DNA of 64,000 nt from Umbilicaria muhlenbergii (lineage: Eukaryota > Ascomycota > Lecanoromycetes > Umbilicariales > Umbilicariaceae), in NCBI GenBank assembly GCA_000611775.1, contig KK106982.1, forward strand, positions 3,639,404 through 3,703,403. Direction: 5' to 3'. Shown here one piece after another: positions 1 through 12,531 of this stretch. The notes below the pieces were generated by a model. It saw only the letters and a list, made by a program, of their open reading frames with translations, was not told the DNA's origin and did no database searches. Position 1 is the stretch's first letter, and each line of letters begins with the position of its first letter. The translations under genes were made by a program, and so were the position numbers.

Positions 1-3000
1 TCCAAAGATCTCTTGTTGCCTGCCAGCGCTTGAACAACCGATCGTGATCGATGGGAAGCAGCAGCAGCCGCAGATGGAATAACAGTAACAGCAACAAACT
101 CACATCATCATCCTTACAAAACTTCCCCTCCAACACCAACCGTTGAACATCCTCATTCCTCGCCAAATTCACATACGGCGTCCCCTGACTCTTCTGAATC
201 CCCACAATCACCTCCCCCATAACCTCGAACTTCTTCCAATTGATCAAGCGGCCCGCCCCGCCAACAAAGGTCCGATTGCCTTCTTCCGCCGACACCAGAT
301 CGCGTCGATGCAGCGGCAAGAAGGGGATACGCTCCGACGACGTATTCTCCCACGCCAGTCGGTACGCAAAATGACTCTTTTGCGTGCCCATGAGGATTTC
401 GAGGCGCATGAAGTCTTTTTGCGCTTGTTGCGTGATGAGCTCGCGGGTCTGCGTCAGGCGATGTACCGCGGTGCCATTGACGCCGGCGATGATTGCGCCG
501 AGGGAATTGTAGTTGTTCAGTTGGCGGAGTTTCTGGGAAGAAAAGGAGACAAACTGTCAGCTTCCGATCAGTGGTTTAGGATCGGACGTACTCACCCATG
601 CAATCCCCATAAACTTCTCCAGCGCCTTGGCCCGGTGCTTAGGCTTGTCGCGAAGGAGGATCATGTTGGCGACCCAGAAGGCGACATGGTTGAATTGGTT
701 GATCATCCGGTTTACGTTCTCGAGGCTCCTGCACTTCTCCTTTTGCTCGGCCGAAAGACTGACGTGCCGAACCAGGTCACGCGGCCGTATCGAAGAGAAC
801 ATGATCCAGTCGATTCGAGTCAGCTCACGAGCCAGCTCGTCGTCGGGATAGTCCATGAGCTGGTGCCATTGAATCTTCGTGAGGGCTGTTTTGGGAATCG
901 GGACCAGAAGCTGTGCTTGGCGCTGGGCGTTCTCAACCGGGTTAGGTACTGTTTGGAGTGGACTCGTTGATTGGCTTCCTGATCTACCGGCACTGGAGGA
1001 AGTTGATGGTGTCGTTGAAGTTCTGGTCGAATGACTCTTTGCTCCTTCTTCCGAACTAGATCCACTGACGAACTTGGGATTATCATTCGGGCAGTCGGTT
1101 GCATCGAGCGTTGAATTTGTACTCCGTGCTAACGAGAGACTCAAAACGCTGTCGATAGTATTGGCTCTTTCTCGGCTGGTATCAGAGCATGCCCATTCGG
1201 TGTCATCATCTTCTGAGACCACTTCCAGATGTGTGCTCATTTGTTTGGCCGCGATGGCAAAAACCCTGTTGCCAGCTAATCGGGCTATGAACGCAGCCAT
1301 CCGTCGACGAGTCAAAGGGTGTGCGAGGTCACCAGGATAGTCTGCGACCCACAGAGCCATAATACTCAAATACCTTAGTTGAGAACTTATGCGTAGTATT
1401 TGGGCGCCATCGTCACTTTCCAGCTTCTCAAATCGACTAACGATTGCCGACAGCAGCTCCCCTGGCGCCGCGAATTTTCGATATAAACACAGGAAGATGG
1501 TTGCAAATTTCGCATCACTTTTGGACATGGGTTGGGATAGGAGCCGGTCAATAAGATCATCAAAGGAAACGCCCGACGTGCTGGACGTCTTCTCTGCCAT
1601 AACTAGATTCTCCTTTCTCAGATCCTGCTTTGCTTTTGTACCTCGAATCTCTTCTTCAAATTCCTCTTCAACGTTCGGAATTAAGTCACCAATAGCCGTT
1701 GATGAATTCTGCTCTTCCGAAGGACGTGAACTCGATGAAGGCCTAGAAACTACAGTCGAGTCGTCCGCCAATGTTTGTACATGGGAGCCTGTTCGCGTCT
1801 TCATTGTTCCCGTGTCAGCCGCCTTGACTGAGTGGGCAACCGCAGAAGAGCTAGGCCTAGTAGGTAGTGCATTGGAAGACTTTGAGGAGATGTGACTGTA
1901 TCTTGGTCCATGCGATCGTTCATCGATCGGGGACTTCGTGGCACCGCCAGCAGGGCTAGGTCTTTGGGAGCTCAGGGGCCCATTCCCAGTGTGACTTATC
2001 CTCAATTCAGAGTTCGATCGGCCCTGTTTGTTGCTGCTATCCAAGGATTGTAACGAAGTCCCAGCAGTTGATGATTGTGCTGCGGTCAAAGCCTGTGGGC
2101 GCGTGGTACTCAGAGGCTGCTCCTTGTTCCCTATTTGTCTATTATTATGAGGTTCCCAGTTGAGACCCAGCTTGTTATGAAGGGATCAGAGCAGCGTCCA
2201 CACCGGCGAACATAAGAACACATCCTGAAAGCTATGGTATGAACGCGACGACCAAGCAAATACCAGAACAGTAACCTCTAGTCAAAGCTGCGGTATGTCC
2301 TGCGTTGGTCTCGCAGTGCAATGATTCTCTTACAAAGTACATTAACCTAGACTTACCTGACGGGTTGGGCATGAAGTTGCGCAGAATAGCAGAAATACAA
2401 CGTTTGTGGGTTTCGGAGGCATTGACAGAGGTCTGAAATGATTCTGTGTCGCCGAGAGCGTTGCAGGTCTGTTCAAATTCCTGTGGATTGATCTGCCTTA
2501 TGTTTGGAGGGTTATCGCATTTATTCGAGACAAGGACCCATGGCATCGCACATTTCGAGAAGGCATCTAATCCCAATGAGTAATGTAAGCCCTCTACAGT
2601 GAACAGATTCGGGTAATTGAAAGCAAGTCACAACCCGAACGCGTAACGTGCAGAAGAGGCTGTTCTCCCAACGCACAGAGGAAGCTTGTCAAAGTCGTGA
2701 GACTCACTCAACACTTCTGGAATTCGACTTATGCTTCCTTGATCCATGACATCGTACAAGGCCAATGCTCCATCAATTCGCGGTGTATTGTGCTCCCCCA
2801 GTCTTTGCGGCCATTCTATGCGTTGGTTGTCTGATATCTTCAAATCACTGAGCTGGACCTCGAGCAATTTGATCCTGATCAACACGCCTTCCAAAGATAC
2901 CTTCTTGGAGGAAACTAGTGAGCTTGCCGGTTGCTTAAGGTCGAGGGCACACTGGACAAAAGTGGATTTGCCAACACCGGAAGCGCCTAGTACGGCGACG

Positions 3001-3450
3001 TTGACTTCGGGCATCTCACCGACATCTTCAACCTGTTTTGGCCGCAGTCATGCAGTTAGCACTGATCTTCGCCATCATTTGGTTGCAACCCCGTAGCCCC
3101 CGGTGGTCTGTGGAACAAAACACATGATAACTCACGGGGCAAAAGCCATTCAAAGCTTGTCCTGTCTCTTCTTCGTCCGCAGGCCCAGGAGAAAACAAGG
3201 GCTGGTCCCCACCACGGCTGTCATCTCCGACCCTTGGGCCCTGTTGAGCGAGACTCGAGGTTCTTGTCTGCCGCTTCTCCTGGCGCTCTCGAGGGGCGGC
3301 GATGGAAGGGGCCGAATATGTACGGTCCCCTATGCTCGGCCGAGCGCTCGAGGTCGAAGACGACGCAGACGACCGCGAAGCATGAGTCGCTCGAGAGGGT
3401 TTGGAGGGTTCCACGTATGATCTCGTCTTCTTCGACCTCCTCGAGTCCAT
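1..3450 (-). CDS. Ras-like GTPase domain fused to RasGEF (partial, 3' end beyond left edge)
   Basis: Probable guanine-nucleotide exchange factor for Ras-type GTPases, carrying its own Ras-like domain. Exons read on the minus strand: 3450-3136, 3032-2708, 2566-2357, 2130-596, 532-104, then a last piece from about 19 past the edge. The N-terminus (about 105 residues) is Ser/Arg-rich and disordered. A P-loop GASGVGKS lies near residue 120 and a G4-type NKCD follows in exon 3. After a long Ser/Thr-rich linker come a RasGEF N-terminal (REM) domain near residue 470 (DDLIDRLLSQ) and the CDC25-homology catalytic domain from about 715, with DWIMFSSIRPRDLVRHV, NVNRMINQFNHVAFWV and, after the intron, LNNYNSLGAIIAGVNG. 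The G3 (DxxG) motif of the Ras domain is not evident. The C-terminal splice is unresolved because the frame also stays open to base 1. The start at 3450 is the first in-frame ATG of exon 1. Confidence 0.85.
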
Positions 3451-5296
3451 TGTACAGTCTTATGTCCACCTCGCCATTGCGGGTAGTGACTTGATAGGAT
3501 TCAAGCGGTCAGTTGGAGTCCATTCGGAAGATGTACGCCGTGAGATCTCTGGATTTGCAGGTCGCAGCGCGCCGTCCCTCGGGCCTCGTTCCTTGACCCT
3601 CGCGCTGCTGATGCTCCGCCCTTCCTGTGTGACTGCCGCAACGGACTGCGCAACATCGGAGAGATGCGACAAGAATGTCAAATCTACGACAGAGCGAGTG
3701 GTGGTTTGGTTTGGACAGTAGCGTGTGAGGCGCTCCTGTTAGAACAGGAGGGTGGCATGGAGATGCACGTTATCGAGTGCTCTGGATGAAACGTCGGTGA
3801 AGATGAACATTTGGCAGGGACGCCAATTTCGGCTTAACGGTATTACAAAGTATCACGAATTACAGGATTTGCATCTACATCTTTCGCCTTTGGCCGTCAG
3901 TGGACCGACAAAAGTGCAGTTTCAGGTGTGCTTGCGGTATGGGAAAGGGGAGGTGGCATGATACGAGCAGCAGTCGATACATGCGCGTGCCTGGCGTCGC
4001 GATGTTTGGCGACAGGAAGGTCTGTGAATGTAGATAGGCGCACTCTACGAATCGTTCGTTGGCAAGAAGAGGAACCCGCTAGCGCTACCAAGGAGAGCAG
4101 AGCAATGGTATTGTTACTGTCGCTGTCCCCACCAATGTCCATCTGAATATTGATAGATGTTGGCATTCGAATCTTTTGCCCACACCGTTTTGCTTGAAGG
4201 GCTGAGGGGCTTGCTCCTCCAAGGCGTCCCCCACTACGTCTGGTGGGGCTGAAGAGGCATAGTCTGCGATTCGGAAATAAGCAAACAGTGAGGGTTGAGA
4301 ATGTGTCAACACGCAGGATTCGGGACTTTTTCTGAGAGAATGGTCACGCAGTCCAACACCTGGCTTCCAAGAGCTTGTGTTTTTCGAAACAGATGCGTGC
4401 TGGCGTTTCTGCATCCTGCACCGCTCCATATCCGGTAGGCTGGTCCCCACGAGAATCACGTGCTTCTCCCCCGGCTCCCAGGTCCCCCTTCCTCTGGCGC
4501 TCTACGGTATGTCCTACTCCGAGTGCTTCTCCGTTCTTGTACTCGGACTACGGCACAACTCGGGGTCTTGCTCTCCTACTACAACTAGTGGTATGCCTCT
4601 AGAAGAAAGCCAAGTGAAGTAAGGGACCGGGCCTGTTAATAATATTGCGTCTTAAGGTAAGGTAAGATCTTACCTTATTATCAAAGCAGGCGGGTGCCAT
4701 TTAACCTTAACTGCCCACTCCTCAGTCCAACACCGACCCACGCGACCTCGCCCCTCCCGCTGCCGGTTGATGCTCTCCTTTGTTCGGCATTTGACGCGGT
4801 CGCCCGCCTCGCTCCAAGTGGACTGCCTCGAGACTGCTCCCCTGAATCAATGGTCCCCTGACCTGCACCCCTAGGATTTTTCAATTCTTGGCCCCTGAAG
4901 CGGCTAACTAGTACAATGACTGGATGCTCTTAGACCCGGATCAGTTAAACCCCCAAATGGCCCCAATATTATTAATGGCTCGAACACTTTCAATCACACG
5001 ATCTAACAAATTAAGCCATTCGACTCCTCGCATCGAAATTGCTGCTAGGAAACCAGTCCTTGAGCCCGCTCGGCGCCTTGTTGGCCATCGTCGCGCCTTC
5101 TCATCCCCTCTTAAGCCTGCTCATGCCATGTCCTCTTGCCTACTGCTACCTGAGGTGCGAAGGTCTGGCAGCAGTCCGCTTCATCTTGATCGATCGCAGC
5201 TGTGCTGTCCTAAACGCTGATCTAACTTCCGCCTTCAAGACTGTATCACGCACGAGTGCCGGTGTATAAGGCCCCGTACCGGCGCCTCCCTTCACT
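3451..5296. other. Intergenic, no gene recognised
   Basis: About 1.85 kb between the divergent RasGEF and 5297 genes. Only short overlapping ORFs without protein-like composition occur, the longest being 124 codons on the minus strand near 4085-4459. It must hold both promoters. The one structural oddity is a perfect palindrome at 4658-4677. Confidence 0.6.
4658..4677. repeat. Perfect 20-bp palindrome
   Basis: TAAGGTAAGATCTTACCTTA reads the same on both strands, centred on AGATCT. It is embedded in an AT-rich stretch (about 4636-4682) between two genes. It could be a dimeric protein-binding site or the relic of a small inverted-repeat element. No flanking duplication is obvious. Confidence 0.7.
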
Positions 5297-6258
5297 ATGG
5301 TCTCCACCTCTCTCGATCCAGCTAGCACGGTAGGCGGCGATGCTAGTATAGGCAGTGCAAGTCCGTAGAGCTGACTGTTTTGCCCTAGACCATCTTGCCT
5401 ACCCGTTCATATACGTATCCCCTCCGAGGAACCCAGAAGAAGCAGAAGGGCGTCAACAAAGGTGAGGCCTTTGACCCGGACGAATTGTGTAGACGTTTGG
5501 AGAAATACCGGCAGGAAGAGAAAGAAGCTCGCAGGCGTCGCCGAGCGCAAGCAAGTGAGAAGAAGGGGGAGCCACTGCAGTATCATCATGTTCCGCAGTG
5601 CGCCGCGGCCAGCTTCGCCAGAACCGCAACACCCGAGTCGCGTAGGAAGAAAGAGATCCACAGGCTTTCCAGGCAGGTTGCTCAAACCCAACAGCTTGCT
5701 GTCGATTCTAGAGCTCTTCTCGCCAACAACGGTCCATCGATTCGCCAGGTCGTCGAGGGACAAGAGATGGCCCGACTGAAGCTAGAAGCCACCGCGGATC
5801 GTAATCAATTTCAACGCACTCCGGCACTTGAGGAGGCTGCACAAGCAGACCACGACCGAAACCTGCACAAGCCACAACAGCGCGATTTCGACATTCGCTT
5901 GTCCGAGGACTTACCATCCACCCTATGTCCGCCAAGCGGGGGTGACATCAGCGAATGGGATCCATCCAAAATCGAAACGAACGGCATTTCGAGACACATG
6001 CACGGTGTGCCGAACCCAAACGATAGGCACGATTGGGCGCAGCGGGATGATTCTGTGGGAACAGACAAGCACGGTCTAAGAGAAAGGATGATACCATTCG
6101 GCGAAGTTGTTCGCCGTTTCAGTGGAGGGAAAGGACGCGACACTTTCAAATCAGCAGCGGAGGTGTTAGGCAATGACGGCGTTGATGACTCTGGGGGTAA
6201 GAAGGCATCTCGTCGAAAGTCGAGCTTTCTGTCACTTCCCTCGTTCAGGAAACATTAG
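5297..6258 (+). CDS. Hypothetical basic, coiled-coil-like protein
   Basis: Two exons, 5297-5329 and 5389-6258, give 300 residues. The open frame in exon 2 has no ATG near its beginning. An upstream ATG at 5297 followed by a GTAGGC donor and a CCCTAG acceptor restores a start in phase, giving MVSTSLDPAST then TILPTRSYTYPLRG. Residues about 35-75 are rich in Glu, Lys and Arg (EKYRQEEKEARRRRR), which suggests a charged helix. The rest is hydrophilic and largely disordered, and the C-terminus is basic and Ser-rich (KKASRRKSSFLSLPSFRKH), possibly phosphorylated. There is no signal peptide or membrane segment. I do not recognise the family. The long uninterrupted frame and clean intron support a real gene; the function is unknown. 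Confidence 0.65.
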
Positions 6259-6516
6259 CAGATGAGGGAACCGCCTTGAAGTGTTCATGCCCCACCTTCG
6301 TGTCGGTTAAGAAAACCAGCTCAGCAATTCGATCACAGGTGCAAGTTCCAATATAATTTCCCAATCAATTTGAATAGTCTACTATTATTATATGCTCTTT
6401 ACTTTCCAGTCCAGTTGCATAAAATTATCTGAGCGAAACAAGCGAATGAGCGTAAGAAAAAGGCGGGAACGAAGGGTGATCCCTTGTTGGATGTGAGCAT
6501 GTGCAAACGCTGGACC

Positions 6517-6525
6517 TATAAAAGG
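6517..6525 (+). promoter_or_regulatory. TATA-like box
   Basis: TATAAAAGG matches the TATA consensus and lies about 400 bp upstream of the GH63 start codon. It is usable only if the 5' leader is long (about 370 nt). This is by sequence match only. Confidence 0.3.
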
Positions 6526-6927
6526 TGGCACGTTTTGTTGTTGAGGGTTGAGGTTCAAGGAAACTGCGTAGTGAGCACGCGTGCCACGCTCGCCAGTCGC
6601 CACGGGTGGTATCGTACTCGCTCGCACCTGCCCGTGATAATCGATAAGCCGATAACTAACCCCAAAAGTGTATTGACACCGGACATCCATGCTCCCCGGC
6701 CTTGCCTTTCTCTTCACCTGCAACTTTTATTACACCGACTTGCAACCCGCCCCTCATTCTCAATTGGCTTCTCTTTGCAGTTGGCTCCTTGTACATACCC
6801 ACATTCTTTTCCACAGCAGCAGCTCATAGATCCTTTTAAAATCACTGCCGAAGCACACCTTTAATCCTTTCGCTTCACCGAGCCGAAGCCGGTAACTAGC
6901 TGCTTCTGTGTCCTTTCCATCGTAAAC

Positions 6928-9900
6928 ATGGTCGTTGTGGACCAGCACGAGTACCTGTGTGAAGAAGAAAAGCGGCTGAAAGAAGACCGCGAGCGTAAGA
7001 AATACTGGAAGAAATGGGGTCCCTATGTCGCCGAACGCCAGTGGGCTACAGGTGTGTGCATTCTATTACCTCGATGGCGAGGGATAATGCTGACTGTGTC
7101 GTTGCAGTCCGAGAGGACTATTCGTGAGTCTTCCCATTAAAGCCGTTGTACAATGTCTTTGTCCGAGAGCTTACAACATCTAAGTGAAAATGGTGATGCT
7201 TGGAGCCGTAAGTCATTGATCGGCAGGCCTTTCCTGGCGTCATTAAAGCTAAGAGGACCTAGATTTCACCCATGACCACGCCAGATCGCGGACGTTTCGA
7301 TGGGGTGAAGACGGCATTGCCGGCGTCTCAGACTCTCATGGCCTTCAAAACGTTGCCTTTGCGTTCTGGAATGAAAAAGAGTACAGTAACCTTCCACTGG
7401 AACCGGCGTGTCTCGCTTGCTGAAGAAATAACAGTGGCTTTCTGAAAGAGAGGTTGTTTGGGCTTTCCAACCCTCAAGGAAACCATGGCGAGAGCATCAA
7501 AGAAGCGCACTTTCACGTTGACAACACACCAACGGTCGGTACACATCTTTTCTGCTAGTGCGTGAGTTGTCATACTGACGTGATTATCCTAGCATTCCTA
7601 TATGAAATACCTGTACAAATACCCCCAGAAGAAGTTCCCTTATGAAGACCTTATCAAAGAGAACGCTAGACGGGGTAAGGCGGACAAGGAATACCAGCTG
7701 ATCGATACCGGAGTCTTTGACGAAGACCGGTATTGGGATATCTTCATCGAAGTTGCTAAAGAAACGAACGATGAAGAAGAGCTACTATTTCGAGTCACGG
7801 CCTATAATCGTGGGCCGGAACCTGCACCGATACACATTGTCCCACATATGTGGTTCAGGAACACCTGGGCATGGGGTCACGAGAAAGCAGGCAAGAAGCC
7901 TTCTATCCGTCAGATAGCTCCGATGACCGCGCAATCAAAGCATTGGAAGGTCGGAGATCGATTCTTCCAGCTGTCGCCATCACCAGGTATTGGCAAAAGC
8001 GCCCAGGACGTGCAGCCTAAGATGATATTCACGGAAAATGACACCAATTACAAGGCCTTGTACGGCGGTCAGAATACCCAACCCTACGTCAAGGATGCCT
8101 TTCATCGACACATTGTTGACAACGAAAGGGGCGTGATCAACCCACATTGTCGAGGAACCAAGAGTGCTGCTTGGTATGCTTTCGACGAGGGAGATGGAGT
8201 AGCGCCTGGGGAGTGCGCCGTCGTACGCTTCAGGCTGTCCAAGAAGTATGAGGGGTATCTCGATGAAGAATTGTTTGACGACATCATCGAACAGAGGAAA
8301 ACCGAAGCTGATGAGTTTTTCTGGCGCATCAGCCCACTTCCGATGGCAGATGATCTCCGAAACATCCAACGCCAGGCCTTGTCCGGTATGCTGTGGACTA
8401 AGCAGTATTATCATTTCGTCTGGGATCAGTGGGCCAATGGCGATCCAGGAATGCCACCCCCACCACCAGGCCGGAAGGCGGTACGGAACCAGAACTGGAA
8501 ACACATGCACCTCGACGACGTCCTATCTATGCCAGACTCCTGGGAGTATCCCTTCTTTGCCGCATGGGATACTGCCTTTCACGCTATACCCCTGGCCATG
8601 GTTGATCCGGAATTCGCGAAGAAGCAACTCGATATACTGACAAGAGAATGGTATATGCACCCCAACGGCCAGCTGCCTGCATACGAATGGAACTTTGGAG
8701 ACGTCAATCCTCCCGTCCACGCTTGGTCAGTATTCCGTACCTTCAAGATCGAGAGGAAAATGTACGGACGGCAGGATCTCGACTTCCTCGAACGTGTGTT
8801 CCAGAAGCTGCTTCTTAATTTCACGTGGTGGGTGAATCGGAAGGATTTCGACGACAAGAACGTGTTCGAAGGTGGGTTCCTCGGATTGGACAATATAGGA
8901 CTCTTCAACCGATCGGAGCCTCTACCAACCGGCGGTGTTCTCGAACAAGCTGACAGTACGGGCTGGATGGCCTTTTACTGCTTGTCCATGTTGAACATTG
9001 CCCTGGAGCTGGCAAAGCACCGGCGCATCTACGAAGACATCGCCTCGAAGTTCTTTGAGCACTTCGTACTCATCAGCGATGCTATGACCTTCAGGGCTGG
9101 CGGAAAGGAGAAATCGTTATGGAACGATGATGATGGGTAAGTACATCTCATTACCTCATTATACATTGGTTAACTCATACGCTCAAAGCTTTTATTACGA
9201 TGCCATCTCATGGGGTGGCCCATGGACTCAGCAGTTGCCGGTCCGGTCATTGGTCGGCCTTATCCCGCTATACGCAGTACTAACGCTTGAACCTGAGCTC
9301 ATCAACAAGTTCCCCTCCTTCAAGAAACGTCTCAACTGGTTCATTGAAAATAGGCATGATGTCGCCGAGCGTAATATCGCAAGCATGAAGCGACGTGGTA
9401 AGGACGACAGGCTGCTTCTATCCTTGGTCAGCAAGGAACGTCTGGAGAAGATACTGAAAAGGATGCTTGATGAGACCGAATTTCTTTCGGAACATGGGGT
9501 TCGATCGTTATCGAAGTATCACGAAGATCATCCCTACAAGATGGAAGTGAATGGTCAAGAATTCAAGGTCGGCTACGTGCCTGGTGATTCGGACAGTGGA
9601 CTCTTCGGCGGGAACAGCAATTGGCGAGGGCCGATTTGGCTTTGTGTCAACTTCCTCCTGGTCGAATCTCTTCTGCGGTTCTATATGTTCTACGGGAATT
9701 CTCTGCAGATTGAATGCCCCACTGGTTCGGGCGATTACATGCATCTCGGCCACGTCGCCGAAGAGATCCAGCATCGTCTGCAACATCTTTTCGTTCGTGG
9801 AGACGACGGTCGCAGAGCCGTCAATGCCGGTAACGATCTGCTAGACTACGATCCCCACTGGAAGGATTATCTCTGGTTCTACGAATTCTTTGATGCGGAC

Positions 9901-10404
9901 TCGGGCAGAGGCTTGGGCGCCAGTCATCAGTGTGGGTGGTCCGGTCTGATTGCCAAGATGATCCACGACACTGGGTGAGTAGAATATCTATCACTGTTAA
10001 GGGTACACGAACTCTTCAAGCCTAACACAGCGTTTAGTATCAATTGCCGACTCCCTCAAACTCCTCGAACCCCATCAACCGCGGCGGCCCATTACTTCGA
10101 CGACGTCTTCTCCCATTCGGGCAAACCGTCCGGCTCAGAGCGGCAACGTATCCGACGCTCGTCCACCACCCGCTCGATTGGCAACCGCAGCAGCTTCAAC
10201 GGCTCACTCAATGGCGACGGCGACGATGCCGGAGCGGCATACAGCCACTCCGTGGGTGCCGATAACGAGGAGCAGGACAAGCGGAGGAGAGAGGCGGACT
10301 TGCACGTTGCAAACTATGTTTCAGATCAGCTGGAACGCATTCGCAGTAACGAGTCTGCGGCTGTGTATGAGGATGAGTTCGAAGCGCAGCTGGATGGCGC
10401 GTAG
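6928..10404 (+). CDS. Glycoside hydrolase family 63-like protein
   Basis: Probable glucosidase-type enzyme with the (alpha/alpha)6 barrel of the GH63/mannosyl-oligosaccharide glucosidase clan. Eight exons: 6928-7051, 7108-7123, 7185-7207, 7263-7380, 7435-7534, 7593-9136, 9189-9974, 10038-10404 (1025 residues). The N-terminal part carries [16 protein letters not shown] and [14 protein letters not shown]. The catalytic half has [39 protein letters not shown] and [15 protein letters not shown], all typical of this large fungal GH63 group. There is no clear signal peptide, so a cytosolic location is inferred. The last exon encodes a Ser/Arg/Asp-rich tail of about 120 residues beyond the barrel. 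Exons 2 and 3 are only 16 and 23 nt, but phase and the conserved [18 protein letters not shown] junction support them. The exact substrate cannot be told from sequence. Confidence 0.85.
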
Positions 10405-10911
10405 GAGGGTCGGTACCTTTACGGGCACGTGCAGCCATTGCCGGTGGTTGTGGCTTTCATGGGGTGTGGAGGTTCTTCGCTGTTGTGCTGCAAGACCTTC
10501 TTTCTTTGTCCTTATCCAAGCGCTCATCCTAATTCCTAATCCACTAATCCTTCAACGCCTACTTCTCCCCCTAAAAATAGACTAGCGACTAGAGTTAGAT
10601 CAGCATAGAGTTATAATAGAGCCTCTTCGAGGACAAGTTGTTCGGAAGATTTGGATTGTCGGTGTTCGGATCGACTTTGTAGATGTCCACCTAGTCCTAA
10701 AGATACTGGCTCAGGAGACCTTTGTTCGGCGTGTCATGAGTGCACACAAATCTCACTACCATTTTCTGAGGTCTCACTGGGAATGCAGATCAAGCTTAAG
10801 ATCACACATGGGGCTGCTATGTAGGTACAAAGGGTCTGTCCACCAAAACACATGAACAGGTTCTACCATCATCACCGCCAATACGATCCACGCCTAGCCG
10901 TACTTCTGTAT

Positions 10912-11936
10912 TCACAACGCATCGGTCAGGAGCTTGTTCATCTTCGAGATGCGAGACGAGACGCTGAGGTCGATTGTTCGGTCTCCGATCTCCACCACCA
11001 ACCCGCCCATGATGTCCGGGTTGACCTGTATCCGCCACGATCAGCATCGCCGGCACTGTCAAGTGGGAGTATTTGGCAGGTCAAGGAAAGGGGGTGCGAG
11101 CCAGTCCCACAGTAAATTGAAAAAGCACGAACCTTGGTAATAACCTTCAACTTCTTCCCCTGACTATACTCCGACTTGGCCACCGCAGCCTCCAACCTCT
11201 GCAACGTCTTCCCATCGAGTTTCTACCCACCCCCACACCCAAAAATCAGCATCTCACTCACTCCACTCCCCACCCCAGGGCATCCCCGGCACCCGCACTC
11301 ACCGCCGCACTCGTAACTACCAACTCGACTTCCCCCCTCGCCGCCCCCATCAGCACCCCAAACTTCTCACACACCCCCTCCAGTATCCCAAGGCGATTAT
11401 TCTCCGCCAGCGTTTTCAGAAAGTTCTTCACCGTATCCCCCTTATCGACGCCGCCCGTATGTTTTGCCAGTTCCTGGATGATCTGGGATTTGTCCCCCGG
11501 GCTGAGGGTCGGGGCGGTGAGGATGACGGGCAGTTTGGGGTCTTTTTTGAAGACGTCGAGGAGGGTGGAGAGCGCTTTGGAGGTGCTTTCGAGGGTCGAG
11601 GTTTTGGCAGCGGCGGTGTACTGTGGGGCGGGGGGGGAGTTAGTGGCGGTGTTGTTACCGTTCGGTTTATGGGACGGCTGGATGGATGGATGATGGGGTT
11701 GGCATCCGGGTTTTGGGCAGAACCAGCCATTGGCCTCCCCCCGCAACCGGGAGAGAAGGGAGACGTACCAAAGCACTCGCGTATGTTCCGTCAATGCCAT
11801 ATACCGCGACGGGGGGTTTTGAATCCACAGCCTGAGCATAAGTCCTTGCGAACGGCGCTGCGAAAGCGGCGGGGGCGACTGGGAGACTCGAGGCGGTCGC
11901 CCGAGAGGCGATGGTTCGTGCTTGTCGGGAGAGCAT
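10912..11936 (-). CDS. ATP5: ATP synthase subunit 5 (OSCP), mitochondrial
   Basis: Oligomycin-sensitivity-conferring protein of the F1Fo ATP synthase, joining the F1 head to the peripheral stalk in the mitochondrial matrix. Four exons on the minus strand: 11936-11769, 11620-11303, 11222-11133, 11025-10912 (229 residues). The N-terminus is a typical Arg/Ala/Ser-rich import signal (MLSRQARTIASRA) running to about residue 35. The mature start is close to SKPPVAVYGIDGTYASALY. The C-terminal OSCP signature includes SEYSQGKKLKVITKV and NPDIMGGLVVEIGDRTIDLS, ending KMNKLLTDAL. Length matches the family. An in-frame upstream ATG at 11978 would add 14 residues, but 11936 gives the better presequence. 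The gene ends convergently with the GH63 gene, 507 bp apart. Confidence 0.95.
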
Positions 11937-12531
11937 GGCGGATGGAGTTGGGAGGGCTCGCGGAAGGTGCAATAACAACGATGTGCGGTAGTTGGTGGTG
12001 GATGTTGGGAAGTTGTTGCAGTGGTATACGGGTCAAGCTCCTCGGGCCGGCATGTTCCGTTGTCAAGCGAAGTCAATTCTTTTCTGGCATGAATGGCAAG
12101 ACAGCATCACTAACTCACGATTCAGCGTGAAGTTCTTCGATCTCTGCCTTTTGCCTTCTGTTGTCTGGCATGTGGTCAGATATCTGCTTATCGACATCCA
12201 TTGGTAAATTGGACTTGCGGTGGTACTACTCAAAAACAATATGCAGCCTTGCGTTTAAGTACCTTCGTGGGAACAGACACTTGCGACAGATTTATTGTTA
12301 CTACTGAGGTGATCGAGCAGGCATCATTAGCTTGAAACCGACACGGATTCCTTTTCAGGACTTCATAAGATACATAGCCATATCCTGCTCCCGAGGTATC
12401 ATAATCTACGTAATATCGCCATGCGCCGTCTCTCCCCATTCCTCCAATGCCTTCCTAGCCTAGCCTAGCGCCCTGTGTCTGGACACCACTCAACAAAAAA
12501 AGGCCGTGATGAAGCGTGTGCGGCCGATCTC
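11937..12531. other. Intergenic between ATP5 start and MOB1 end
   Basis: About 600 bp. It should contain the ATP5 promoter and the MOB1 3' UTR. Only short unconvincing ORFs occur. Confidence 0.6.

Noticed and set aside
143-970. 275-codon plus-strand ORF
   Set aside because: It lies exactly opposite the conserved RasGEF catalytic exons on the minus strand and has no family features, so it is an antisense shadow.
11459-12130. 223-codon plus-strand ORF
   Set aside because: It runs antisense to ATP5 exons 1-2 and the intervening GC-rich intron. The composition mirrors the OSCP coding strand.
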